Assembly (NCBI RefSeq): GCF_032926325.1
Contig: NZ_CP136709.1
Location: forward strand, 1,463,501-1,527,500
DNA: 64,000 nucleotides
Source: Aestuariibaculum lutulentum
Lineage (GTDB): Bacteria > Bacteroidota > Bacteroidia > Flavobacteriales > Flavobacteriaceae
Direction: 5' to 3'
Under the pieces are notes generated by a model. That model was not told the origin of the DNA, searched no databases, and was given only the letters and a program-made list of their open reading frames with translations. Positions 42,265 through 51,020 of this stretch are shown here, piece after piece (positions within the stretch are counted from its first letter, which is position 1; each line of letters opens with the position of its first letter). The translations under genes and the position numbers were made by a program.

Positions 42265-43554
42265 TTATTTGAAAAATGCAGAATCAGCAATTTTTACAGC
42301 TCGTTCCTGAGGTGTTACTTTGATATAGTTGTAAAATTCTTTTTCGGTAGTGTGTCCACTTAAAGCCATAATATCAATAACGGGCATTTTAGAGAGGTAG
42401 GCGTTGGTGCAAAATGAGCGTCTCGCTGTATGTGTGCCTATTAGTTCATGCTTGTCAATGGTCTTTTCTGAAAGTTTACCTCCTACAGTTTTTTTAGTTA
42501 CAACGTCGTCTTTGATCTTGGCTTTTCTGCCTACCTTTTTAATTAGAGAATTGATAAGGTGGTCTGGCATTTTAGCCGGTAAACTACCTTTGTATCTTTT
42601 GTTCATGATTTCCTTTATTCTTGGGTGAATGGGGATGTAGACCGTTTTTTTGGTTTTCTTTTGGTAGATTTCAAAAACTTTTCTACCATCAAAAGTCTTA
42701 ATGTTTTTATCTGTCAATCCGTTATAGTCAGATACACGTTGGCCGGTATAGTAACCAATAAGAAAAATATCTCTAGCGCGTTCCCAGTCTTTGTTGAAGG
42801 ATAAGTCAAGTTTATATAAGTTTTCAATTTCTTCGGTATTTAAGTAAATAGAAGTGGTTTTTTCAGAAAGCCGCTTAAAGTCACGGTGTTTATATTTCAA
42901 GTTTGTGTTAATACCATCTTCTGTTGCACGATTCATCAATGCTATGATGTTTTTAATATGCTTGCCAATGGTATTAAGTGAATATTCCTTTTCCTCTAGG
43001 AAACTAACAAAAGCATAATAGAAAGGGACATCGATAGTATCGAAGTCTAATTTATATCTGTAGGTATTATTGAAATCTTTAAGTTGTTTAATGGTTTGTT
43101 TGTATGACCTAATCGTTACGGCGGTTAAATTAATACCTGAATTAACTGTATTTTCTTTTGTTTCAACAAAATCATCTGCAAATTGAAGAAATTTTATTTT
43201 GGGAAGCGGAACTTCTTTAGGTTCGCTTCTTCCCATGATTTCATCATAAATCGACTTTAGGACATTTTTATCCTGCTTTTCAACTTCTTCAAGTTTAGAT
43301 AAAGCTAAGGAGAAGTCTCTTTTAATTTCTAATATTCTGTTATTTATATCGTCTCTGTTTTCTATCGATGCTATCGCTCGAACTTTTTGGTTTTTACTAT
43401 CCCAATATTTTGGTGTGATTTTATATCCAGTGGAATATTTAATTCTGTTGCCTCTGCCAAAACTATACTCAAATAATATGGGTGTTTCTTTTTTTGAAGT
43501 TGATTGTTTTAATCTAAAAGCAATTGTTCCGGCTGTTGAATTTATATTACTCAT
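42265..43554 (-). CDS. int: Tyrosine recombinase (island integrase)
   Basis: The 429-residue protein integrates and excises the island. An N-terminal arm-binding domain (IAFRLKQSTSKKETPILFEYS), a SAM-like core-binding domain (about 110-215) and a catalytic domain follow one another. The tyrosine recombinase residues are visible: Arg in YYTGQRVSDYNGL, Lys in KKTKKTVYIPI, HTARRSF (His-x-x-Arg) and GHTTEKEFYNYIKV (His and the nucleophilic Tyr). The gene lies at the attR end and points away from it, into the island. Confidence 0.94.
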   Translation of the reverse strand: MSNINSTAGTIAFRLKQSTSKKETPILFEYSFGRGNRIKYSTGYKITPKYWDSKNQKVRAIASIENRDDINNRILEIKRDFSLALSKLEEVEKQDKNVLKSIYDEIMGRSEPKEVPLPKIKFLQFADDFVETKENTVNSGINLTAVTIRSYKQTIKQLKDFNNTYRYKLDFDTIDVPFYYAFVSFLEEKEYSLNTIGKHIKNIIALMNRATEDGINTNLKYKHRDFKRLSEKTTSIYLNTEEIENLYKLDLSFNKDWERARDIFLIGYYTGQRVSDYNGLTDKNIKTFDGRKVFEIYQKKTKKTVYIPIHPRIKEIMNKRYKGSLPAKMPDHLINSLIKKVGRKAKIKDDVVTKKTVGGKLSEKTIDKHELIGTHTARRSFCTNAYLSKMPVIDIMALSGHTTEKEFYNYIKVTPQERAVKIADSAFFK

Positions 43555-43575
43555 ATGTCATTGTTTTATTAAAAG

Positions 43576-43595
43576 GGGGCAACATAAGGGGCAAC
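43576..43595 (+). repeat. Tandem GGGGCAAC pair near attR (probable integrase arm site)
   Basis: Two GGGGCAAC units, 12-bp period, just upstream of the integrase start and inside attR. Same orientation and spacing as at 5251-5270. Confidence 0.6.
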
Positions 43596-43724
43596 ATTAT
43601 TGTTAATAATGAATAATGTAAAATAACATAAAATATTTTAATAATCCTGAAACACCTTTATTTAAAGGGTCTTAGGGTGTGTTTGAAGTCAAATAAGGTA
43701 AAATAGATTAAACTAAAAAATAGT

Positions 43725-43759
43725 CCAGGTGGGACCATGATTTGAAATCGTAAAGCCTT
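43725..43759 (+). repeat. attR: duplicated tRNA 3' end
   Basis: 33 of 35 positions match 5180-5214. It begins CCAGGTGGGACCA, the acceptor end of the tRNA, but no tRNA body precedes it, so this is the remnant end. The two mismatches (C/T and T/G) sit outside the tRNA-coding part. Confidence 0.88.
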
Positions 43760-43786
43760 TCAAGAAATTGAAAGGCTTTTTTTTTG
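43752..43786 (+). terminator. Terminator at the right junction
   Basis: AAAGCCTTTC pairs with GAAAGGCTTT over an 8-base loop, followed by a run of T. It is the original chromosomal or island counterpart of the tRNA terminator at 5207-5247. Confidence 0.78.
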
Positions 43787-43834
43787 TAATGATTTGAATT
43801 ACAAACTATTTTGTGTATATCGTCGAGTTTAATT

Positions 43835-43863
43835 TTGTTAAATCAACAAAACAATTAAATTTG
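43835..43863 (+). promoter_or_regulatory. Bacteroidetes promoter of a small secreted-protein gene
   Basis: TTG (43835-43837) and TAAATTTG (43856-43863) are 18 bases apart. The -7 box lies only 6 bases before the ATG at 43870, so the leader would be very short or the ATG is internal to the mRNA start. Confidence 0.45.
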
Positions 43864-43869
43864 TAGGCA

Positions 43870-44058
43870 ATGAGAATACAAAACAAGAATATATTAGCCT
43901 CAATCTTATTTGTATTAATAAGTTTTGTTTGTTTAGGTCAACCTGATCCACCTCCTCCAACTCCTCCTCCTGGGTTATCAGTTGATTTTGGGATTTTTGC
44001 TGTTTTATCGTTTGGAGTTTTTTATGGTTCGAAAAAACTTCTATCTAAAAAAAACTAA
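43870..44058 (+). CDS. Small proline-rich membrane protein with signal peptide
   Basis: The 62-residue protein has a signal peptide (ILASILFVLISFVCLGQ), a proline stretch (PDPPPPTPPPG) and a C-terminal membrane helix with basic end (FGIFAVLSFGVFYGSKKLLSKKN). It looks like the PEP-CTERM-like small Bacteroidetes proteins. It lies just outside the island and its stop overlaps that of ribE by 4 bases (convergent). Confidence 0.6.
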   Translation: MRIQNKNILASILFVLISFVCLGQPDPPPPTPPPGLSVDFGIFAVLSFGVFYGSKKLLSKKN

Positions 44059-44651
44059 TCCAATTTTCCAAGATTAACCAATCTAGATACATACTTTCCT
44101 AAAACGTCAAATTCTAAATTTACTTTAGTTCCTATTTTAAAAGTATTAAAATTGGTGTGTTGGTAGGTATAAGGAATAATGGCTACACTAAAAGAGTTTC
44201 TTTTTGAATTCACTACTGTTAAACTTGTGCCATTTACTGTAATAGAACCCTTTTCAATGGTTATATTATTTAGAGATGAGTCATATCTAAATGTAAATAC
44301 CCAGCTACCATTAGCTTCATCTATATTTTCACAGATTGCTATTTGATCTACATGGCCTTGAACGATGTGTCCATCTAGTCTATCACCTAGTTTCATAGCG
44401 CGTTCAAGATTTACTTTGTTTCCTACATTTAAGGTGTTTAGATTGGTTTTGTCCAGTGTTTCTTTTATAGCAGTAACGGTATATTCGTCTCCTTTAATAT
44501 TAACTACAGTTAAACAAACACCATTGTGAGCTACACTTTGGTCTATTTTTAATTCGGAAGTGATATTACTTTTTACGGTAATATGAAGATTATCTAATTC
44601 TTTTTTTAAATCTGTAATTACTCCAATATCTTCAATAATTCCTGTAAACAT
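44055..44651 (-). CDS. ribE: Riboflavin synthase (alpha subunit)
   Basis: The enzyme makes riboflavin from two 6,7-dimethyl-8-ribityllumazine molecules. The 198 residues show the two lumazine-binding repeats, opening with MFTGIIEDIGVI, with VAHNGVCLTVV and GSITVNGTSLTVV, and the GHIVQGHVDQ loop that links them. Length is normal. It is divergent from pdxA. Confidence 0.95.
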   Translation of the reverse strand: MFTGIIEDIGVITDLKKELDNLHITVKSNITSELKIDQSVAHNGVCLTVVNIKGDEYTVTAIKETLDKTNLNTLNVGNKVNLERAMKLGDRLDGHIVQGHVDQIAICENIDEANGSWVFTFRYDSSLNNITIEKGSITVNGTSLTVVNSKRNSFSVAIIPYTYQHTNFNTFKIGTKVNLEFDVLGKYVSRLVNLGKLD

Positions 44652-44717
44652 ATCTATGGTTTGTTTATTTAACTAAATTTGTAGTGTCAAAATTACGAAC
44701 AAAAGTTATCATTTTTA

Positions 44718-45764
44718 ATGAAGAAATCAGAAAATATAGTTGTAGGAATCTCTATCGGGGATTTAAATGGTATTGGAGGAGAAATTATTTTAAAAACATT
44801 CGAAGATGCTCGAGTATTAGATTTCTGTACACCTGTAATTTTTGCTTCTGCTAAAACGATGAATTTTTTCAAATCGCATTTTAAATCCGAAATCAATTTT
44901 AATGTCACTAATAGTCTTAATCAAATCGCTTCAGGAAAGGTAAATGTTTTTAATAGTTGGAACGAACCTGTGAATATTGAATTTGGTAAAGAAGATTTCA
45001 AAATAGGAGCTTATTCAATAAAATCATTGCAATCGGCAACAAAGGCATTAAAGGAAGGTGATGTAGATGTGCTGGTCACAGCGCCGATTAATAAACATAA
45101 TATTCAGTCGAAAGAGTTTAAATTTCCTGGCCATACCGATTATTTAGCTCAGGAACTGGAAGGTGAAAGCTTAATGTTTATGGTGTCTGATGGTTTACGA
45201 GTAGGTTTATTAACCGATCATGTTCCGGTTAAAGATGTGGTAAATCATATTACCGAAGATCTAATTATTAATAAGATTAATACGGTTTATAATTCTCTTA
45301 AAGTAGACTTTAATATTGTTAGACCGCGGATTGCAGTACTGGGAATTAATCCGCATACAGGGGATAATGGTGTTATTGGCAATGAAGACGATACTGTTTT
45401 AAGACCAACCCTTAAAAAGTTAAAAGACGAAGGTAAACTGGTTTATGGGCCATATGCAGCAGATAGTTTCTTTGGTTCTAATAATTACAAAAGTTTCGAT
45501 GCCATTGTGGCTTCATATCACGATCAAGGGTTAATACCGTTTAAAACGCTGTCGTTTGGACAGGGAGTGAATTATACCGCTGGTTTGAACAAAGTTAGAA
45601 CCTCTCCAGACCATGGAACAGCTTATGAAATAGCCGGAAAAGGCATTGCAGACGAGAGTTCGTTTAAGGAAGCTGTATTTGCAGCGATTCAAATTTTTAG
45701 AAATAGAAATGAGTATGAGGAACTTACGTCGAACCCGTTAAAAAAATCATCAAAAAAGATATAA
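44718..45764 (+). CDS. pdxA: 4-hydroxythreonine-4-phosphate dehydrogenase
   Basis: PdxA works in pyridoxal phosphate synthesis. The 348-residue protein starts ENIVVGISIGDLNGIGGEII and has FPGHTDYLAQ (metal-binding His), VAVLGINPHTGDNG, VASYHDQGLIPFKTLSF and RTSPDHGTAYEIAGKG. These are the family motifs with its metal-binding His. A TAAATTTG box lies at 44674-44681. Confidence 0.95.
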   Translation: MKKSENIVVGISIGDLNGIGGEIILKTFEDARVLDFCTPVIFASAKTMNFFKSHFKSEINFNVTNSLNQIASGKVNVFNSWNEPVNIEFGKEDFKIGAYSIKSLQSATKALKEGDVDVLVTAPINKHNIQSKEFKFPGHTDYLAQELEGESLMFMVSDGLRVGLLTDHVPVKDVVNHITEDLIINKINTVYNSLKVDFNIVRPRIAVLGINPHTGDNGVIGNEDDTVLRPTLKKLKDEGKLVYGPYAADSFFGSNNYKSFDAIVASYHDQGLIPFKTLSFGQGVNYTAGLNKVRTSPDHGTAYEIAGKGIADESSFKEAVFAAIQIFRNRNEYEELTSNPLKKSSKKI

Positions 45765-45807
45765 ACAAAAAAATGTTTATAAGTAATGCTGCTTAAATAA
45801 AAATTTA

Positions 45808-45815
45808 TATATTTG
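45808..45815 (+). promoter_or_regulatory. Bacteroidetes -7 box of the DUF177-rpmF operon
   Basis: TATATTTG matches TAnnTTTG, 22 bases before the ATG at 45838. No clear -33. Confidence 0.5.
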
Positions 45816-45837
45816 CAGGCTCAAAATAGATTTGATA

Positions 45838-46377
45838 ATGAAGCCATTAAAAGAGTATACAATTCCATTTGTAGGGCTAAAATTAGCAAAGCACCATTTT
45901 GAGTATGAAATTGAGCAAGCGTTCTTTGATTATTTTGAGTATCAGGAATTTAATGATGTAAAAGTAAAAGTAGATCTTGAGTTAGAAAAGAAATCTACAT
46001 TACTGGAGTTGCACTTTAAAATTTCAGGATTTGTTAATGTTAACTGTGATTTAACTAACGAACCGTACGATCAAAGTATCGAAAATGAGTTCGATTTGGT
46101 AGTTAAATTTGGTGACGAGTATAATGATGAAGACGTTAATATACTAATTGTACCTCACGGTACTTATGAAATTAACGTTCAGCAGTATATATATGAATCA
46201 ATCATATTAGCTGTGCCAATTAAGCGCGTGCATCCTGGAATTAAAGACGGAACATTAGATTCAGACATACTTAAAAAGTTAAAAGAACTAAGCCCGAAAG
46301 GAAAGAAAGAGAATAAAACCGAGGACGATATAGACCCTCGTTGGAATACATTAAAGAAACTATTAACGGATAAATAA
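45838..46377 (+). CDS. DUF177 (YceD-like) protein
   Basis: The 179-residue protein has MKPLKEYTIPFVGLKLAKHH, FVNVNCDLTNEPYDQSI (a single Cys with DLTNEP) and a C-terminal lysine-rich DDIDPRWNTLKKLL. In many bacteria this gene lies just before rpmF, as here (9 bases upstream), and is linked to 23S rRNA or ribosome assembly. The ATG at 45838 is preferred to a TTG at 45832. Confidence 0.85.
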   Translation: MKPLKEYTIPFVGLKLAKHHFEYEIEQAFFDYFEYQEFNDVKVKVDLELEKKSTLLELHFKISGFVNVNCDLTNEPYDQSIENEFDLVVKFGDEYNDEDVNILIVPHGTYEINVQQYIYESIILAVPIKRVHPGIKDGTLDSDILKKLKELSPKGKKENKTEDDIDPRWNTLKKLLTDK

Positions 46378-46386
46378 CGATAGAAA

Positions 46387-46590
46387 ATGGCACATCCTAA
46401 GAGAAAAATCTCGAAAACAAGAAGAGATAAAAGAAGAACCCATTACAAAGCAACTGCGCCACAGATTGCTACATGTCCTACTACAGGTGAGGCTCACTTA
46501 TATCACAGAGCTCACTGGCATGAAGGAAAACTTTATTACAGAGGTCAAGTATTAATTGACAATTCTGAAGCAGTAGAAAACATAGCATAA
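46387..46590 (+). CDS. rpmF: 50S ribosomal protein L32
   Basis: A 67-residue basic protein beginning MAHPKRKISKTRRDKRRTHYK, with TCPTTGEAHLYHRAHW and YRGQVLI. The zinc ligands CPxC are reduced, as often in Bacteroidetes L32 (one Cys). It is followed by a strong terminator. Confidence 0.97.
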   Translation: MAHPKRKISKTRRDKRRTHYKATAPQIATCPTTGEAHLYHRAHWHEGKLYYRGQVLIDNSEAVENIA

Positions 46591-46607
46591 TAACTATGCG
46601 TGCATAT

Positions 46608-46638
46608 AAAAAAACGCTCACATGTGAGCGTTTTTTTT
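46608..46638 (+). terminator. Terminator after rpmF
   Basis: CGCTCACATGTGAGCG is a perfect palindrome framed by an A run and eight T. Confidence 0.9.
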
Positions 46639-46770
46639 ATGATATGCTTTTTCTAACGCGTAAAAACACGTAATTTGCGAGTTATTAAGCTATTTTTTAG
46701 TAATTTTCACAAATTTTGACGTGTTTTTGATCAATTTTAGTGATTTTTCGGTCAATTTAACTATAAAGTT

Positions 46771-47766
46771 ATGAGTAAAATCTCAGCGGCTATAACAGCT
46801 GTTGGCGCTTATGTGCCAGAATATGTATTAACCAATCAAATTCTTGAAACAATGGTTGATACAAATGATGAATGGATAACTTCACGAACAGGAATCAAGG
46901 AGCGTCGTATTCTTAAAGAAGAAGGAAAAGGGACGTCCTATTTAGCTATTAAAGCTGCGCAAGACCTTATCAACAAGAAAGGCATCGATCCTAAAACCAT
47001 AGAACTTGTTATTGTTGCAACGGCAACACCAGATATGAAAGCTGCTTCTACAGCTGCTTACACGGCGTCTGAAATTGGTGCTACTAATGCATTCTCTTTC
47101 GATATGGATGCTGCATGTTCTAGTTTCTTATACGGTATGTCGGTTGCTGCTAGTTATATCGAGTCAGGTCGATACAAAAATGTATTATTAATTGGTGCAG
47201 ATAAAATGTCATCAATTATTAATTACGAAGACCGAGCAACGTGTATCATTTTTGGTGATGGTGCCGGAGCAGTTTTATTCGAACCTAACGAAGAAGGATT
47301 AGGATTCCAAGATGAATATTTAAGAAGTGACGGAACCGGAAGAGAGTTTTTACAAGCCACTTACGGAGGTTCTGCTTTCCCAATCACTGAAGAAGCTATG
47401 GCTAAAGGTGGTCAGTATGCATTTCAGGAAGGACGTACTGTGTTTAAAAATGCAGTATCAAACATGGCAGATGCAACTGTAAAAATATTAGAACGTAATA
47501 ATTTAGATAAAGACAGCGTTGATTGGTTAGTAGCGCATCAGGCCAACAAGCGTATTATTGATGCTACTGCACAACGTATTGAATTAGCTGAAGAGAAAGT
47601 ATTAATAAATATCCACAGATATGGAAATACAACATCGGCTACATTACCGTTATTACTAAGTGATTTCGAGTCTAAGCTTAAAAAAGGAGATAATTTAATT
47701 TTTGCCGCTTTTGGTGGCGGATTCAATTGGGGTTCTATTTACTTAAAATGGGCCTATAATTCATAA
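46771..47766 (+). CDS. fabH: 3-oxoacyl-[ACP] synthase III
   Basis: FabH starts fatty acid synthesis by condensing acetyl-CoA with malonyl-ACP. The 331-residue protein has DEWITSRTGIKERRI, FDMDAACSSFLYGM with the catalytic Cys, VAHQANKRIIDA with the catalytic His and NIHRYGNTTSAT with Asn. It lies upstream of accB and accC, the genes for malonyl-CoA supply. Confidence 0.97.
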   Translation: MSKISAAITAVGAYVPEYVLTNQILETMVDTNDEWITSRTGIKERRILKEEGKGTSYLAIKAAQDLINKKGIDPKTIELVIVATATPDMKAASTAAYTASEIGATNAFSFDMDAACSSFLYGMSVAASYIESGRYKNVLLIGADKMSSIINYEDRATCIIFGDGAGAVLFEPNEEGLGFQDEYLRSDGTGREFLQATYGGSAFPITEEAMAKGGQYAFQEGRTVFKNAVSNMADATVKILERNNLDKDSVDWLVAHQANKRIIDATAQRIELAEEKVLINIHRYGNTTSATLPLLLSDFESKLKKGDNLIFAAFGGGFNWGSIYLKWAYNS

Positions 47767-47789
47767 CCCAATAATTAATTAATACAATT

Positions 47790-48275
47790 ATGGACATTAA
47801 AGAGATTCAAAACTTAATCAAATTTGTAGCAAAATCAGGTGCAAGTGAGGTTAAATTAGAAATGGACGATTTTAAAATCACCATTAAAACAGGATCAGAA
47901 GAGGCAACAACTGTGCAATATGCTCCTATAGCAGCACAAATTCCACAGGTAGCAGCAGCTCCAGCTCCAGTAGCAGAAGCAGCAGCTTCAGCTCCAGCAG
48001 CTACACCAGTGGCTCCAGCAACTGAGGAATCAAAATATATCACAATCAAATCGCCAATTATTGGTACCTTCTATAGAAAACCAGCTCCAGATAAGCCATT
48101 ATTTGTAGAAGTAGGTCAAACTATAGCAGCAGGTGATGTATTATGTATCATCGAAGCGATGAAACTTTTCAACGAAATCGAATCTGAAGTATCAGGTAAG
48201 GTTGTTAAGATTTTAGTTGACGATTCTTCTCCGGTAGAATTCGATCAGCCGTTATTTTTAGTAGATCCATCTTAA
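47790..48275 (+). CDS. accB: Biotin carboxyl carrier protein of acetyl-CoA carboxylase
   Basis: The 161-residue protein has an N-terminal docking region, an alanine/proline-rich linker and a C-terminal biotinyl domain with the lysine in IEAMKLFNEIESE. It is 24 bases after fabH and upstream of accC in one operon. Confidence 0.97.
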   Translation: MDIKEIQNLIKFVAKSGASEVKLEMDDFKITIKTGSEEATTVQYAPIAAQIPQVAAAPAPVAEAAASAPAATPVAPATEESKYITIKSPIIGTFYRKPAPDKPLFVEVGQTIAAGDVLCIIEAMKLFNEIESEVSGKVVKILVDDSSPVEFDQPLFLVDPS

Positions 48276-48340
48276 TTTGAAGTTTAAAGTTTAAAGTTCA
48301 GTAGAACTTATAAACCCTAAACTCTTAAACTCATAAAGAT

Positions 48341-49693
48341 ATGTTTAAAAAAATACTGATTGCCAACAGAGGGGAGATAGCACTTCGTGTTATTAGAACC
48401 TGTAAAGAAATGGGCATCAAAACGGTTGCAGTATATTCTACAGCCGACGCAGAAAGTTTACACGTAAAATTTGCAGACGAAGCGGTTTGTATTGGGCCAG
48501 CTTTAAGTAGCGAATCGTACTTAAAAATGTCTAACATTATTGCAGCTGCTGAAATTACTAATGCAGATGCCATTCACCCAGGGTACGGGTTCTTATCAGA
48601 AAACGCTAAGTTTTCTAAAATTTGTGAAGAACACGGTATCAAATTTATTGGTGCATCTCCAGAGATGATTGATAAAATGGGAGATAAAGCCAACGCTAAA
48701 GCCACTATGAAAGCGGCTGGTGTACCTTGTGTACCAGGTAGTGATGGTGTTATTAACTCTTACGAGGAGTGTGAAAAAGTAGCTAAGGAAACTGGATTCC
48801 CGGTTATGCTTAAAGCGTCTGCCGGTGGTGGAGGTAAAGGTATGCGTGCCGTTTGGAAGAAAGAAGATCTTAGAGCTGCTTGGGATTCTGCGCGTCAGGA
48901 AAGTAAAGCAGCCTTCGGAAACGACGATATGTACATGGAAAAACTTATTGAAGAGCCAAGACATATCGAAATCCAGATTGTTGGAGATTCTACAGGTAAA
49001 GCTTGTCACCTTTCAGAAAGAGACTGTTCAGTACAACGTCGTCACCAAAAATTAACCGAAGAAACACCATCACCATTCATGACTGATGAGTTAAGAGAGG
49101 AAATGGGTATGGCAGCGGTTAGAGCGGCAGAGTACATTAAGTACGAAGGTGCAGGAACGATTGAGTTCTTAGTAGATAAACACCGTAACTTCTACTTCAT
49201 GGAAATGAACACGCGTATTCAGGTAGAGCACCCAATTACCGAGCAGGTAATTGATTTCGACTTGATTCGTGAGCAAATATTAGTAGCGGCAGGAGTGCCA
49301 ATTTCTGGTAAAAACTATTTACCAAACTTACACTCTATCGAATGTCGTATTAACGCCGAGGATCCTTATAATGGATTCCGTCCGTCTCCAGGAAAAATTA
49401 CAACATTACACGCTCCAGGAGGACATGGTGTACGTTTAGATACTCACGTTTACGCTGGGTATACGATTCCGCCAAACTACGATTCTATGATTGCTAAGTT
49501 AATTACAACGGCGCAAACAAGAGAAGAAGCGATTAGCAAAATGAAACGTGCTTTAGACGAATTCGTAATCGAAGGTATTAAAACCACGATTCCTTTCCAT
49601 CGTCAGCTTATGGATAACCCCGATTATGTTGCGGGTAATTATACCACCAAGTTCATGGAAGATTTCGTTATGGAAAAGCCAGTTCAAGAATAA
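48341..49693 (+). CDS. accC: Biotin carboxylase of acetyl-CoA carboxylase
   Basis: The 450-residue protein carries FKKILIANRGEIALRVIRT, the glycine-rich ATP-grasp loop ASAGGGGKGMRAV, ERDCSVQRRHQKLTEE, MEMNTRIQVEHPITE and VIRKLITTA-like end. It carboxylates the biotin of AccB. Confidence 0.97.
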   Translation: MFKKILIANRGEIALRVIRTCKEMGIKTVAVYSTADAESLHVKFADEAVCIGPALSSESYLKMSNIIAAAEITNADAIHPGYGFLSENAKFSKICEEHGIKFIGASPEMIDKMGDKANAKATMKAAGVPCVPGSDGVINSYEECEKVAKETGFPVMLKASAGGGGKGMRAVWKKEDLRAAWDSARQESKAAFGNDDMYMEKLIEEPRHIEIQIVGDSTGKACHLSERDCSVQRRHQKLTEETPSPFMTDELREEMGMAAVRAAEYIKYEGAGTIEFLVDKHRNFYFMEMNTRIQVEHPITEQVIDFDLIREQILVAAGVPISGKNYLPNLHSIECRINAEDPYNGFRPSPGKITTLHAPGGHGVRLDTHVYAGYTIPPNYDSMIAKLITTAQTREEAISKMKRALDEFVIEGIKTTIPFHRQLMDNPDYVAGNYTTKFMEDFVMEKPVQE

Positions 49694-49699
49694 ATTAAT

Positions 49700-49732
49700 A
49701 AAAACTCCGGAAGCCACTTTCGGAGTTTTTTT
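49700..49732 (+). terminator. Terminator after accC
   Basis: AAAACTCCG and CGGAGTTTT pair over a short loop (GAAGCCACTTT) and are followed by seven T. It closes the fabH-accB-accC operon. Confidence 0.85.
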
Positions 49733-49879
49733 ATGGTGTTACTTTTCCTTTTTTTAAGAAAAAGTCAGGCTCTCGCAAGTCGCTTTTTAATTATTTTATG
49801 ATAATTAAAAGAGCTCCAACAATTGCTCCATCCTTAACACGAAATCACTATTTTTACTAAAAACTAACGATCAAAAATA

Positions 49880-50995
49880 GTGAACCTCTCCTATTGGGAA
49901 ATAAAATCTTGGCTTAGCAATACCGACTTTACTATTATAGGCAGTGGTATTGTGGGATTAAGTTGTGCCTTGTATTTAAGAGAACGATTTCCAAAGGCCA
50001 ACATTTTAATTTTAGAGCAAGGGTTTTTACCACAGGGAGCCAGTACAAAGAATGCCGGATTTGCTTGTTTTGGTAGTTTAAGCGAGATTATAGAAGATTT
50101 AAAGACGCATAGCGAAGAAGAGGTCTTGCAACTCGTTAAAAAGCGTGTCGATGGCTTAAACCTTTTAAAACAAACTTTAGGAGAAAAGGCGATTGGTTAT
50201 AAAAATTATGGAGGGTACGAACTCTTTTTAGAGCAGGATGATTTATATGAATCCTGTTTGGAAAAAATCGACAAGATTAATAAGTTGTTAGAACCCATTT
50301 TTAATGCTTCAGTTTATGGTATAAAACCCAATAGTTTTCAGTTTAAAAATATAAAGGAGCGTACTATTTTTAACACTTTCGAAGGTCAGATTGATACAGG
50401 ACTTATGATGGAAGCTTTATTGAAAAAAGTGCAGTCAAAAGGCATTAAAATTCTTAACAATTGTAAAGTAGAGAGTTTTGTTGAAAATGGAAATTCAGTA
50501 AAAATAAAAACGAATTTATTTGAGTTTTCAAGTTCAAAACTGTTAATTGCCACCAATGGTTTTGCATCTCAGTTAATCAATCAGGAGGTAAAACCTGCCA
50601 GAGCCCAGGTACTTATAACCAAGCCAATAAAAGATTTACATATTAAAGGGACATTCCATTTAGATAAAGGCTATTATTATTTCAGAAATATCGATAATCG
50701 CATTCTGTTTGGAGGTGGCCGTAATCTGGATTTTAAAGGTGAAGAAACTATAGAATTTGGCCAAACAGAACAAATTCAAAATAGATTGGAAGACATTTTA
50801 AAAACGGTTATTTTACCTAACACGCCTTTCGAAGTTGAGCATCGATGGAGTGGTGTTATGGGGATTGGTCATCAAAAAAAGGCGATTGTAAAACCGTTGT
50901 CAAATCAGGTGTTTTGTGGCGTACGTTTAGGAGGTATGGGTATCGCAATTGGTAGTTTGGTTGGTAAAGAACTTGCCGAATTGGCATGTCATTAA
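49880..50995 (+). CDS. FAD-dependent amino acid oxidoreductase-like protein
   Basis: The 371-residue protein has the dinucleotide-binding start FTIIGSGIVGLSCALYLRERFP and a C-terminal DAO domain ending GVMGIGHQKKAIV and CGVRLGGMGIAIGSLVGKELAELA, a D-amino-acid-oxidase (DAO)-family plan. There is a STKNAGFACFG segment. The start is a GTG at 49880, the first codon that gives a complete Rossmann fold. The substrate is unknown. mtgA follows 25 bases downstream. Confidence 0.82.
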   Translation: MNLSYWEIKSWLSNTDFTIIGSGIVGLSCALYLRERFPKANILILEQGFLPQGASTKNAGFACFGSLSEIIEDLKTHSEEEVLQLVKKRVDGLNLLKQTLGEKAIGYKNYGGYELFLEQDDLYESCLEKIDKINKLLEPIFNASVYGIKPNSFQFKNIKERTIFNTFEGQIDTGLMMEALLKKVQSKGIKILNNCKVESFVENGNSVKIKTNLFEFSSSKLLIATNGFASQLINQEVKPARAQVLITKPIKDLHIKGTFHLDKGYYYFRNIDNRILFGGGRNLDFKGEETIEFGQTEQIQNRLEDILKTVILPNTPFEVEHRWSGVMGIGHQKKAIVKPLSNQVFCGVRLGGMGIAIGSLVGKELAELACH

Positions 50996-51020
50996 TTTCA
51001 AAAAATAGATTTAGTATTAG

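Larger units (their letters stand above)
5180..43759. mobile_element. Integrative genomic island in the tRNA-Met (CAT) gene carrying defence cargo
   Basis: The element runs from attL at the tRNA 3' end to attR at 43725-43759. It encodes a tyrosine integrase, an excisionase-like HTH protein and a zinc-finger protein at its right end and has GGGGCAAC pairs inside each end. No conjugation (Tra), relaxase or phage structural genes were seen, so it is an integrative island rather than an evident ICE or prophage. Nearly all cargo genes are on the minus strand. By eye the cargo is more AT-rich than the flanks; this was not computed. Confidence 0.87.

Noticed and set aside
5180..43759. Prophage or conjugative element
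   Set aside because: No capsid, tail, terminase, relaxase, Tra or replication genes were found.
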